Shown here: positions 20,986 through 31,967 of the stretch, piece by piece
How positions within the stretch are numbered: the first letter of the stretch is position 1
Layout: each line of letters opens with the position of its first letter
Assembly (NCBI GenBank): GCA_023055425.1
Contig: JALGPY010000002.1
Span: forward strand, 139,745,927 to 139,809,926
DNA: 64,000 nucleotides
Direction of reading: 5' to 3'
Source of the DNA: Linanthus parryae
Lineage: Eukaryota; Streptophyta; Magnoliopsida; Ericales; Polemoniaceae
Made by a program: the position numbers and the translations under genes
The notes under the pieces: generated by a model
Database searches by the model: none
The model's input: only the letters and a program-made list of their open reading frames with translations
What the model was told of the DNA's origin: nothing

Positions 20986-22410
20986 AAGTGGGAGACTATT
21001 GAAAATATGCCCTAGTGGCAATCTTTTTCTTAATACATTTGTGGATTTATTATTCATTATGTTATCGATATGGAGATATGTTAACATGAATGAAGTACTT
21101 AGAATAAATGTTATATTCTTAAATATCCCTAGTCGATTATATTGATTAACAGGACAATCAACTATAGACTATGGGGTTGGATTGATATGGAGATATCATG
21201 ATACAATACAAGGGTATGCATTAGGGGTAATGTCATAATGGATTGACCCACAACGAGAAGGCTACATACAATTTATGTAAAGTCACAAGTGCTTCTCGTA
21301 TTGACAAAGGTATTGTCATCCTTAGACTTGAAGTCACTAGATCCTCTAGTTGTGGAATATAGTGTTTTGATAGCGTCAAACGCTACACCGTAACTGGGTA
21401 TCAATAAAGGCGTCTGTCGGATACAATAGCAAGCAAGCTTAGAGATGGTAGTGATGTAGATATAATTTTTCCCTCCCACATAACGGGAGAAAATATACAC
21501 GGCCAGTCGAAGGATGGTGGTTATAAAATGTCTGGCCAGACTCAGATAAATCAATATATGATATTGATGTTATCTGCATGGATAAGACTATTCCAAAGAT
21601 CGAGAAACTATGGATTGGGATATACGAGTGTGACTTGTATGTTTCGTGTCCAATCCGGATATAGAGACAAAAGGATGAGACAATACTTGCACAAGATTTT
21701 TCAGATGACTATTTCTATTAGTTGGGTAGCGTGGATGTCATGATAGAGGCCTCTCCATGTTTGTAAATTGTTACTACCAACTAAGTAGAAACCTATGGGG
21801 TCACACTACCTATGGATTAGACCGGACTTAGCAAGTAATTAATACGATTAATTAATTAGAAGGATTTATACGCAAATACTTGCAAACATAGTAGGACTAA
21901 TTTTGAAGTTGGACTAATCATTGTATGGACAGGATTAGGATAGAGACTTTTATGCAGTCGACAAAGATTTGTTGGACTATAAAAAGGACACTCCTAGCTT
22001 CCTTCCCACACAAATGCTCATAACACATTGAGTGGGAAAGAAAATCAAGGAGTGAGAGAGCAAATCCCAAAGGAGGGCAGAACCCCTTGGGACCACCCCT
22101 ATCCTGTCGGCCACAAGAGGTGCCACCCACCTCATGGCTCTGTTTTGCGTGATCGTGATCTTCTTCCTCTTCCTCCTTCAATCCTAGCTAGCACAAAGGA
22201 TTGAAGGATCCGATTTCAATACTAGGAGTGGATTAGCCATAGAGACGTGAATACTATTTCACGTGTGAAGTCATCACAGGAGAACCCAAAGGTATGTAGA
22301 TACTAGAATCCTGTACTATCGTTATGTAGTATCTTCCTGTGATCCTTGGAGGGTCTTGCGAATGATTAAATTTTGTTAGTACGCTGCGTAAGCTGCATCA
22401 AAATCCCACA
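20986..22410 (+). repeat. Element G polypurine tract and complete 3' LTR
   Basis: AAGTGGGAGAC at 20,986-20,996 is the polypurine tract. The LTR begins TATTGAAAATATGCCCTAG (20,997; TG changed to TA) and ends ATCCCACA at 22,410, 1,414 bp, close to the 1,418 bp of B's LTR without its insertion. Bases 21,352-21,356 (GTGGA) are the undisturbed homologue of the site where A entered B's LTR. TATAAAAA at 21,978 is the likely TATA box. The next bases, CTACG, may be the right target duplication, because SIRE sequence H starts there. Confidence 0.88.
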
Positions 22411-23657
22411 CTACGCTTGAGCTACGAGTCTTACTTTGTTTCTGATTACCTTACCGTTATCATCTACTTTGTTTCTGAATACCCACCTGGTACCAATGAA
22501 TGGATGATCAAAGGTGGAAGAATCAGATTCCAAAACTTTTTCCTCTCAAATTCATTGAATTCACTTTGCATTGCAATGATCCAGTCTGCTTCTTGTAATG
22601 CTTCATTCACATTCCTTGGCTTCATAAGAGAGACAAAAGCATTGAAAGCACAAAAGTTTTGCAGATGTGATCTTGTTTGTGTACCAGTTGATGGATCAGG
22701 TATAACGTTGTCAACTAGATGAGATGAAAGATATGTAAATCTCTTTCTTAGTGTCCATGGTTCAGGTTCTCCAAGAAGCTTCTCAGGTCTTTGAAATCTT
22801 GAAGTGATAGCTCATTCACTTTGATTCTCTTGAGGTTTTTTTTAAAGGCTTTGAGACTCATTTTCAAGGCCTTGAAAATTCTTCTTGTTTTCCTGCAAGG
22901 TTTCCTTGAAACCATGTGAATTCTCTGTTTCATCTTCTGATTCATGCTTGTTCAGATTCAAGTCTGCAAAACTTTCAATCAAATAACCATCATAGCTTTT
23001 ATCAAAATTAACATGAACAATTTCTTTAACAAGCTTAGTTATTTTAATATAAACACTATAAGATTTGCTAGTCAAGGAATAACCAAGAAAGATACCTTCA
23101 TCACTTCTGGCATCAAACTTACCAAGATTTTCCTTAACATTGTTGTGAACATAACAAGTGCAACCAAAAGGTCTGAAGTAAGAGATGTTTGGCTATCTTC
23201 CCTTGACAGGCTCATAAGGAGTCTTCTTCAGGATAGGCCTAATAAAGCACCTGTTAAGTATATAGTTGGCAGTGTTCACAACTTCTGCGCAGAATAATTT
23301 TAGCAACTTATTCTGTAGAAGCATTGTCCTTGAAATGTCTTCAAGAGTCCTGTTCTTTCTTTCAACAACACCATTTTTTTGAGGAGTTAAAGTTCTTTGG
23401 ATTGAATGAGCTTCTTGTCTGCTTACCTTGAGCACAGACTTTGCATACTTCTTCTTCCTTGACCTTCATAGGGGGTAGACCTCTTACCAGGTCTTTACTA
23501 ACTAACTTGTTCAAAGTATGCAAGCTAATGTGTCCAAGCTTTCCGTGCCAAAGCTTTGAATCCTCTTTCAAGGCCTTGAGGCACTTCAGATTTTCTCCTG
23601 CAAGTTTGTTTGTGTGCAAAGTATAAACATTGTGTAACCCTGAGGCAGCGAGGATAC
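22411..23657 (-). pseudogene. SIRE-type fragment H: start of RT, linker, partial integrase
   Basis: Minus-strand SIRE pol, closest to D by shared frames and indels. From right to left: the integrase zinc region (KLWHGKLGHISLHTLNKLVS, EVCKVCAQGKQTRSSF), the integrase C-terminus (PQKNGVVERKNRTLEDISRT, ANYILNRCFIRPILKKTPYE), a frameshifted linker, and the RT start near 22,411-22,560. The integrase core between FNPKNF and PQKNGV (near 23,390) is deleted, removing the first two catalytic acids. H is cut by B's 5' LTR at 23,658 and continues as F at 45,604. Confidence 0.86.
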
Positions 23658-24027
23658 TGTTGGAATAGATGCCCTAGAGGCAATCTTATTTAGTATAAAC
23701 ATTACTTTTGGCTAGAATATTCATTGTATTTTCTTTGTAGATATTTAATATAATGAAGTCCTTAGATTGAAAATATGTTGTTTATCTTAAATATACCTAG
23801 TCGATTATATTGATTAACAGAACGATTAACTATAGACTAGTATGGGGTTGGATTGACATTGAGATATCACGATCCAACACATTGGTATGCATTAGGAGTA
23901 ATGGCATACTGGATTGACCCATAACAAGAAGGCCACATACAAGTTATGTAAAGTCACAACTGCTTCTCGTAGTTACAACGATATTGTCATCCTTAGACTT
24001 GAAGTCACCTTTTTTTCTAGTTGTGGA
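23658..24027 (+). repeat. Element B copy 2, 5' LTR (left part, before the A insertion)
   Basis: The first 370 bases of the B LTR, matching G's LTR from 20,997 to 21,356. It ends in GTGGA (24,023-24,027), the left target duplication of element A. Confidence 0.92.
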
Positions 24028-25841
24028 TGAAAGTGTGTAATGTAGACTAAATATAGGACCTAAATACTCTAGAAGGGGGGTTGAATAGAGTATGGAAACT
24101 TATTGCAAAACTCAAAGTTTAATAGAATAACTTTGTGTGAAAATGAAATCTCAAGGCCTTGAGATTTTAGTAAACTGTCTTAAGCTTTCAAAGGCAAAAT
24201 AGAAAGCTTCAAGGACTTGAACTATAATCAATTCTAAACAGCTTATGAACACTAGTTTGATTTGATTTGAATGGAGCAGATAATAATCAAACTGTAAAGT
24301 GAAGAACACAAAGCAATTTACAGAGTTCAGTCCCAATGGACCTAATCTCTGCCTGAGGGATCTAATCCCACCAGGATTGGGCAAACACTTCTTATAACTC
24401 ACACAGAAACAACCCCAGATCTTCAAGCCTAAGTGATTTCCCTTACACCTATACAGCTTGTGGTTTCAAACCTATCTAGTTCCAGATACTAACTGTTCAG
24501 CTAACAAGAACCTCTTGTTGTTCACTTGAACAACCAACCACTAGGTTAAGTGAGGTTTAAGATAATTTAAAGATACGAAGATTAAATTACAAGTGAAGAA
24601 CACAGTAGAAGAGATAAGCTGTTGAAGCCTGGATGTGTTCTTCTGCAAACTGGATTGATTTGATCTTCTGGAATCTGGATTGAAGCTTGAATCCTTGTGT
24701 GTTTGAATGAATGATCTCCCACGAATTTGTCACACCTTTGTGAGTATTCTGCAAGCCTCTATATCTTCAAAATTCAAACCAGTCTCTTTTATCCACAGCT
24801 GCAACTGATTGAGAGATATTAGGATCTCAGTTCCTACAAATCCTCTTTCTGTTTTCAACTGAAATTCAAACATCTCTAAGTGGATATCTGTTGGAGTTTG
24901 TTGAGATTTATCTTGCACGTTTAACAAAACTACAACAACATTAAAACATAGCAACAACAAAATCCAAAAAGATAACAGTACTATGACTGTTTCGTTTTCC
25001 AGTTTCTGATAAAACTGGTTAACAGATTAGAACAGTAACCTGTATAACTTCTAATACATATAAATTATGAAAAAGAAGTTTAAGATTATTAGAAGTCACT
25101 AAATAATCACAATAATAAGAATCACAACCTGCAAGAAAGAATCAACTTAGTTCTGTAAAAACTGTTAGCAGCTCAAGGCACATCTCAAGTCCTTGGAGCT
25201 CTGAACCTGCTTCACAGATATTCATAGTTAAACCCAGATAACTTTGATGCTTCTTGTTCCGATCATCTGCAATTGTGTTAGATATGTAAATAGTGTAATC
25301 TGTAAGTATATGCAGTAAATCCATGATTTGTATAATCAAATATCAAATCTGCAACACAGAACTATTAGAACATATAGCAATATGATTGTGAAGATATAGA
25401 GTACACATTAGAACTAGATGTTCTACTTACTTTCGGAGAATTGCACGACCACCCCAAATAAATATAGTGCATCAAAATCATTCTAACAACTTCTAAATAT
25501 TGCAAACACTCTGATATTCAAACTTTAAAGCCGATATACTCACTTTTAAGTGTCTTGAACTTGTTTTTCATGATTCATATGTTTTAGAAGATATGCAGGT
25601 TATGGTTCTAAATTTATTAAACAGTTTTATCAGAAACTGTATAACCAAACAGTCTTAGTACTGTTAGCTGTCTTGATTTTGTTATTGCTGTATTTAAAAT
25701 AACTCTCGAGGCTTTGAAGTTCTGTCAATATCTCAAGGCCTTGGAGCTCTTCAATGCTTTGCTGCTTATGTATTTGTCTTTGTCTTTCATCACTCAAAAC
25801 AATTACCAACCAAAACACATTCAAGGGTCTTTGAATCAACA
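24028..25841 (-). repeat. Element A copy 2, complete 3' LTR (1,814 bp)
   Basis: Plus-strand ends are TGAAAGTGTG and GAATCAACA, giving TGTTGATTC...CTTTCA on the coding strand. It holds the hairpin ACTCTA-G6-TAGAGT (24,066-24,091) and several palindromic motifs. Compared with both 5' LTRs it has an extra 25,380-25,695, which contains the inverted arm of the foldback described next. Confidence 0.93.
24959..25680. repeat. Foldback (inverted repeat) inside element A 3' LTR
   Basis: Bases 24,959-25,095 and 25,543-25,680 are imperfect reverse complements over about 138 bp, separated by about 447 bp. Shared cores include CAGTTTCTGATAAAACTG and AACAGTACTA. RNA across this LTR could fold into a long stem. 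In both 5' LTRs the second arm is missing because of the ~315-bp indel. Copy 1 shows the second arm at 4-141. Confidence 0.85.
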
Positions 25842-26272
25842 ACCTCCCCCTTGATGAAAGACAAAACCTACAGTCTTGTATAGATTTTCCTGCCACTCAT
25901 TATGAAAATTAGATGACCACATAACCACAAAATGGAGATACAATAGACAATAATGCCAGATAGATAACCATTATACCACAGATAATCAGCAAAAAATTAC
26001 ATATAACTATAGTAATATAAACACAACTGATTATTAAACCACAAAAACAACTAAGTATTATTATTATTATTCAAATACTTCAAAAACACAAAACCACATA
26101 ATTTCTCCCCTTTTTGAATTTCATCAAATAAGGATGAAGAAATGTTGGATCATTACTCAGAGTCTAAGAAAAAAAACTTAAACAAAATTATTGCTAAAAA
26201 GTCAAGGCCTTGAGAATAGAAAAGAAATAAGAGAAAGAAATAGAAGGTCAAGGCTTTGGCAATCTCTGATCT
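25842..26272 (-). other. Element A copy 2 polypurine tract and 3' spacer
   Basis: AAGGGGGAGGT on the minus strand at 25,842-25,852 abuts the 3' LTR. The rest is A+T-rich non-coding sequence equivalent to 303-734, with one TCAAGGCCTTGA near 26,202. Confidence 0.8.
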
Positions 26273-28048
26273 TCACTTCTTCTTTGATGTCTGGCCTTTC
26301 TCTGAGCCTTCTCCAACTTCTTCTTCACTTGCAGCATCTTCAGCAGACTGATTACCTTCTTGTCCAGCTTCCACTTCTGCAGCAACTTCTTGAATTATTT
26401 CATCCACTTTCTTCTTAACCTGTACTGAATCCCCCTCTGTAGCTGCATCAACACCTGTGTCTTCACCAGCATCTCCTTCATCAGTTTGTTCATACAAATC
26501 TTTTGAAGTAAGCACCACTGGAATTGGCTTCTTTTTCTTCTTCAGAAAATTTCCCATCATTTCATCTGAGTCCACACTGGTGTCATGACTAGTAGCAGAA
26601 GGTATCTTCCCCAAATTCAAACCCTTGATGACACCATCCAGCTTTCCATTCATAACATTCATCAAGCCCTTGAACTGGTTGAATTCAGCTGACAGGTCAA
26701 ATAAACTTTGTCTAAGATCTTCAATCTCAACCTGCTGATCTTCTAACTTCTCAACCAACAATTAGTAATCATCATTGGCTTGTCCTTTCCCTGATGTAGT
26801 CCCCTAAGGCTTCACAAACTCCTTCTTTGCAAGTTCCTCCTCAGACAAATCTGAATAAAACTTCCAATGTCCCTTCCCAGTTTGAACTATCCCAATCCTC
26901 TGAAGTGCAGTCTAATCAATCAACCCAAAACCTCCAGTAATCTTTTCCTATCCTTTCACAGGTACATCAAGGTATTCAAAGAAAATAGTTAACAGGTTGG
27001 CATATGGAAGAGGATGGTTTCTAGTCCTGGTTGCACAATAAATCATATGCTCCATAACAACTGTTGGCAAGTCTATCTCAAACCCTTGAGATATCAGATA
27101 CATCAAAATCGGAACCTTATTAGTCACTAAATCCCTTGAGTTCTCCCTAGGAACCACACTTCTCATCATAATTGTAAACAGGATTTTGGCTTCACAGTTT
27201 AGCACAGAGTGTGTCAACTGCTTTGGACCGGAGGGTACACCATCAATGAAAAACAACTCCTTTGCCTTATCCAGACACTCCTTCCTATCAGGGTAATCTC
27301 CAACATTATATTTCCTAGGAATGCCCAAGACTTTGGCAAAAGTCCTATGATCTAACCCCAAATCCACTCTAGCCACTTTTGAAGTTAACACCATTTTATG
27401 ATCACCTTCAGAAACCAGATTCAGATAAAACAACCTAGTTAACCTAGGATAGGCCTTTCAACTAGGATTTAGCACCTTCCAAACAACAGTTTCTCTTAAC
27501 TTTATCATACAGTCTATATCCAATTTATCCAATAATTCTTCAGAAACCATACTACAGAAAGCTACCTTAGATGAATCATACCCTTGCATCCATACAGTTT
27601 TAACCTCAGAACTAACAAACCAGTCTGTAGGAAGTACATTCTTACCTTGATATCCTTTCTTAGTTGCACCAGCAACCTGCTTAACTCTAGTTTTCTTCTC
27701 TGAGGGTTTGGTCTTTTCTTGTTCTCCTTTAGATGGTTTCTTCTTTCTTTCTTGAGCAGATTTCCCCTTTTCCTCTTCACCAGTATTTTTCTTTTCTCCC
27801 CCTTTCTTCTTCTCTGACCTAGGTTGATCACGACCCTGAGTCTGTGTCTCTTTCTGTGGATCAATACTTGAGCCTTCATCTCCCTACTCTGTTCTGGACT
27901 TCTTTGCAGGAGGAGTGTCCTCATGCAAGCTTTGAGTGTTCTCTGAATCTGAATCAGAAATCACTATCTTCTCCTTCTTATTTGCCCTCTACTTGGATCT
28001 GCCAAAAGGCTTTCCCTGTTGCTGAATTCTGGCTGATTTGCGCTCCAT
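26273..28048 (-). pseudogene. Element A copy 2 accessory ORF, broken by nonsense codons
   Basis: Equivalent to 735-2,504, with ATG at 28,048 and 592 codons because of a 6-bp in-frame insertion near 26,660. It shares all five nonsense codons of copy 1 and adds two: a TGA near 27,460 (in the NPS-KAYPRL region) and a TAG near 26,948 where copy 1 has Trp. No frameshift is seen in either copy. The domain order (basic region, globular 'plant transposon protein'-like region, coiled coil, acidic tail) is unchanged. Confidence 0.8.
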
Positions 28049-28094
28049 TTTGGGATTTAGGGTTTTGAGAGGAGAATGTGATTGAGAGAAACTG

Positions 28095-28114
28095 AGAGAG
28101 AGAGAGAGAGAGAG
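28095..28114. repeat. (GA)n microsatellite, copy 2
   Basis: A 20-base GA run upstream of the aORF, one unit longer than in copy 1. Confidence 0.9.
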
Positions 28115-28489
28115 TAGAGTCGTAGAGAATTGAGAAAGAATGAGAAGAAAAATCCCTAACTTTCATCTTAAGTAGGTTGAAAAGGATGAGTCATCAAAGG
28201 ACTTTGCTATATCAACAAGCAAAATACAATCTTGAAAAATATTTTTGGATATTTTAATAAATTCTCTGAGTAATTCAAATATTATACAGTTATCTAAAAA
28301 GATAAGATATAATATTTGATGATCCATTTTTTCATAAAAAAATTACAGATATTATCAAGACCTGGAGAACAATCTCAAGGCCTGGAGATTTTTTGTAGTT
28401 TGAGAAACTTCAAAGCTTTGAGCTATACTTTCAAGGCTTCGGAAAGTATAATCTCAAGGCTTTGAGATTTCAGCACATATTCACATATA

Positions 28490-28746
28490 CCAGTCCGTCC
28501 CAGCTCTTTCTTCCCATTTGACTTTTTTGACTCGTATTTGGGTCACTTTGATGGGGTGATTCTGATAGCAAAATAATACGATTTTTTGATAATTTTTTAC
28601 TATATTATAGAGCACCTTTTACTCTACAACACCATTAAAAAGTTATCAAAAAATTACATCGGTTTGCTATTCAAATCACCGGGTCAAAGTGACCCAGTGA
28701 ATAGTGACAGAAGTCAAATTGGGAAGAAAGAGTTGGGACAGACTGG
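28490..28746. mobile_element. Foldback MITE in element A (copy 2)
   Basis: Same 257-bp element and site as 2,944-3,200, with TA at 28,488-28,489 and 28,747-28,748 and a few substitutions. Confidence 0.82.
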
Positions 28747-28764
28747 TAAGTACTAATACTCCCC

Positions 28765-30328
28765 CTAAACCAATGAATCCTTGTTTAACATCCCCAATTC
28801 ATGCCTTAGTGATGAAAACCTATCATCTGGCAATGGTTTAGTGAAAATATCAGCAATCTGCATTGAAGTAGAAATAAAATTTAAAACATCATCACCTTGT
28901 TCTGCATGATCTCTAAGGAAATGATGTCTCACATCTATGTGCTTGGTTCTTGAGTGCTGGACTGGATTCTTAGAGATTGAAATAGCACTTGTGTTTTCAC
29001 AATATAGGCACATTTCTGAAATTGTAGCCAAGATCTCTAAGTTGCTGAGCAATCCATAACACTTGTAGACTGCAAGCACCAGCTGCAATATATTCAGCTT
29101 CTGCAGTTGATAATGCTACATAGTTTTGCTTTTTGGAACGCCAACTGATCGATGAAGATCCAAGAAATTGACAGCATCCAGAAGTACTTTTCCTGTCTAC
29201 TTTGTATCCTGCAAAATCTGCATATGAATAGACACTCAACATAAAATTAGATCTTCTTGGATACCAAAGCCCTAAGTCTCTGGTTCCATTTAAATATCTA
29301 AAAATCCTTTTGACTGCAATTAAATGACTTTCCTTAGGATCTGCTTGGAATCTAGCACACATACAGACACTGAACATAATATCAGGTGAACTAGCAGTTA
29401 AATACAATAGTGATCCAATCATACCTCTGTATTCCTTTTGACTCACACACTTACAATTTGAATCTTTGTCTAAAGAGAGTGATGAACTCATAGGGGTCTT
29501 AAGCACCTTGGACTGTGACATATTGTACTTACTCAATAAGTCATTGCTATACTTTCCTTGATGCACAAAAATTCCTTTCTTCATTTGTAAGATACGAAGT
29601 CCAAGAACGAAATTCAGTTTACCCATTAAGCTCATCTCAAACTCCCTACACATCAAACTAGAAAACTCTTTTGAAAGAGCATCATTAGTAGCACCAAATA
29701 AAATATCATCTACATAAATCTGAACTACTAACAAATCACTTTGATGATGTTTAATTAAAAGAGTTTTGTCAACTAGGCCTCTTTTGAAATTATTTTCTAG
29801 TAAAAATTTTGAAAGCTTGTCATACCAAGCTCTTGGAGCTTGTTTTAACCCATAAAGAGCTTTGTCCAATTTATAAACATGATCAGGAATGTTTTCATCT
29901 TCAAAACCAGGTGGTTGTGCTACAAAAATATCTTCTTGTAAATATCCATTAAGAAAATCACATTTAACATCCATTTGATAAAGCTTTATGTGATTGTGAG
30001 ATGCAAATTCAAGAAGTATTCTAAAAGCCTCTAACTTGGCAACAGGAGCAAAAGTCTCCTCATAGTCTATACCTTCTTCCTGATTATATCCTTGAGCTAC
30101 CAGTCTGGCTTTATTTCTTACCACTTTGCCATTATCATCAAGCTTGTTTCTGAATACCCATCTGGTTCCAATAACTGATTTCTCTTTAGGTCTGGGAACC
30201 AGATTCCATACCTTGTTTCTTTCAAACTCATTCAGCTCACTCTGTATTGCAATGATCCATTCTGCATCTTCTAGTGCTTCCTTGGTATTTTTAGGCTCAA
30301 TCAAAGATACAAATGCACTAAAAGCACA
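28765..30328 (-). pseudogene. Element A copy 2 reverse transcriptase - RNase H (best preserved in window)
   Basis: RT is open from MIEPKNTKEALEDAEWII (30,304) through the catalytic YVDDILFG (YVDD at 29,717-29,706) into RNase H (LSTAEAEYIAAGA), 435 codons in all. A 2-bp deletion near 29,003 then shifts the frame, and the RNase H tail (HSRTKHIDVRHHF to TKPLPDDRF) continues in another frame to 28,765. The N-terminus is intact here where copy 1 has a stop. The TAG at 30,331-30,329 still separates it from integrase. Confidence 0.93.
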
Positions 30329-31343
30329 CTAGTTTTTTAACTGTCCTCTTGTCTGAGTTCCAGTTGATGGATCTGATATAATGTTATCAGCTGGATGATC
30401 TGAAAGGTACTTAAACTTCTTTCTTGGTAACCAGGAGTATTCTCCTTTAAGTCTTTGAGTCCTTGAAACAGTAGAGGGAGCATCATAGAAATTTTCAGCT
30501 TCAGTCTCAAGGCTTTGAGATTTTGGTTCAGTAGGACGTTCAAGGCCTTGAGATTCTGCTGATTGATTATGCACATTAGTTTTGCCTTTGTCTTCTTTCA
30601 CAGCATGATCATCTGATTCATGCTTGTTCAAATCTAGATCTGCAAAACTTTCACTCAGAGAATCCTTAGTACTTTCACCAAAGATTACATGAATGCTCTC
30701 TTCCCCAATCTTGGTTTTTCTATTATAAACTCTATAAGCTTTGCTAGTTTGAGAATATCCAAGAAACACACCTTCATCACTTATAGCATCAAACTTACGT
30801 AGATTGTCTCTACCATTATTATGCACAAAACAGATACAACCAAAAGATTTTAAATAAGAAATAGTAGGCTTTCTACTTTTAAACAGTTCATAGGGGGTCT
30901 TTTTCAAAATAGGTCTAATCAAACATCTATTCAGCACATAATTGGCAGTGTTAACAGCTTCTGCCCATAAGAACTTTGGTAAATTACTTTCAAGAAGCAT
31001 GGTTCTGGACATATCCTGAAGTGTCCTATTTTTCTTTCAACTACTCCATTTTGCTGTGGAGTTCTAGGTGCAGAAAAGTTGTGTGAAATGCCATGCTTTG
31101 CACAAAACACGTCAAAGTCAAGTTGATCAAACTACCTACCATGATCACTTCTAATTGATGCAACAGGTAAATTTTTCAAAGTTTGAAGCTCTTTGCAGAA
31201 TCTAGAAAATTCAGATAAAGCTTCAGTTTTGTCTCTAATAAACATCACCCAAGTATATCTAGATTAATCATCAATTATAACAAGCATATACCTTTTGGGG
31301 TCTGAACTCTCATAGGACCACACAAGTCCATATGCAGCAAATC
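30329..31343 (-). pseudogene. Element A copy 2 integrase core and linker
   Basis: Equivalent to 4,784-5,799. It keeps PQQNGVVER, ANYVLNRCLIRPILKKTPYE and GVFLGYSQTSKAYRVYN, with the SQGLE/SQSLE linker. It shares the nonsense codons after IIDD and SDHGR and has a private 7-bp deletion near 31,290 just upstream of the core. Confidence 0.88.
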
Positions 31344-31967
31344 TTAGGGTCTAGAAGTACTTACAAATTTCTTTGGCTTGAATGAGCTTCTGGTTTGTTT
31401 ACCTTGTACAAATGCCTTGCAAACCTCATCATCTGAAAATTTCTGTGACGGTAAACCTCTTACCAAGTCCTTTGAGATGAGTTTATTCAAGGTATGTATA
31501 CTAATATGCCCAAGCTTTCTGTGCCAAAGCTTTGAATCTTCCGTCAAGGCCTTGAGGCATTTTAGCTTGTCACCTGCAACATTGTTAGTATTCATAGCAT
31601 ATAGATTATATGATCTAGGAGCAGTGAGTATGCAATCACCAGATTTCTCATCTTGGACCACACATTTCTCCTTGTCAAATTTATCCTGATAACATTTATC
31701 TTATAACTGAGAGATACTAAGCAGATTATACTTAAGTCCATCTACCAGATAAACATCAAATATAAAATTAGTAGAACAATTACCAATACTACCTATACCA
31801 ATGATATTGCATTTTGCTTTGTCACCAAGTGTGATTGTTCCTCCATATTTTTCTGTAAGTTTAGTGAATAGAGACTTCTTTCCACTCATATGTATGGAAC
31901 ATCCACTGTCTAATATCCATTTCTGATCTTTCCAAGCCTTGGTGACATCCTGCAAAAAACAAATCAT
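31344..31967 (-). pseudogene. Element A copy 2 protease and GAG-pre-integrase
   Basis: Protease WILDSGCSIHMSG in an open stretch 31,701-31,967 (the extra T of copy 1 is absent), followed by the zinc region 31,344-31,661 (KLWHRKLGHISIHTLNKLIS, EVCKAFVQGK). The second zinc Cys is again Phe. A stop near 31,700 separates the two segments. Confidence 0.87.
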
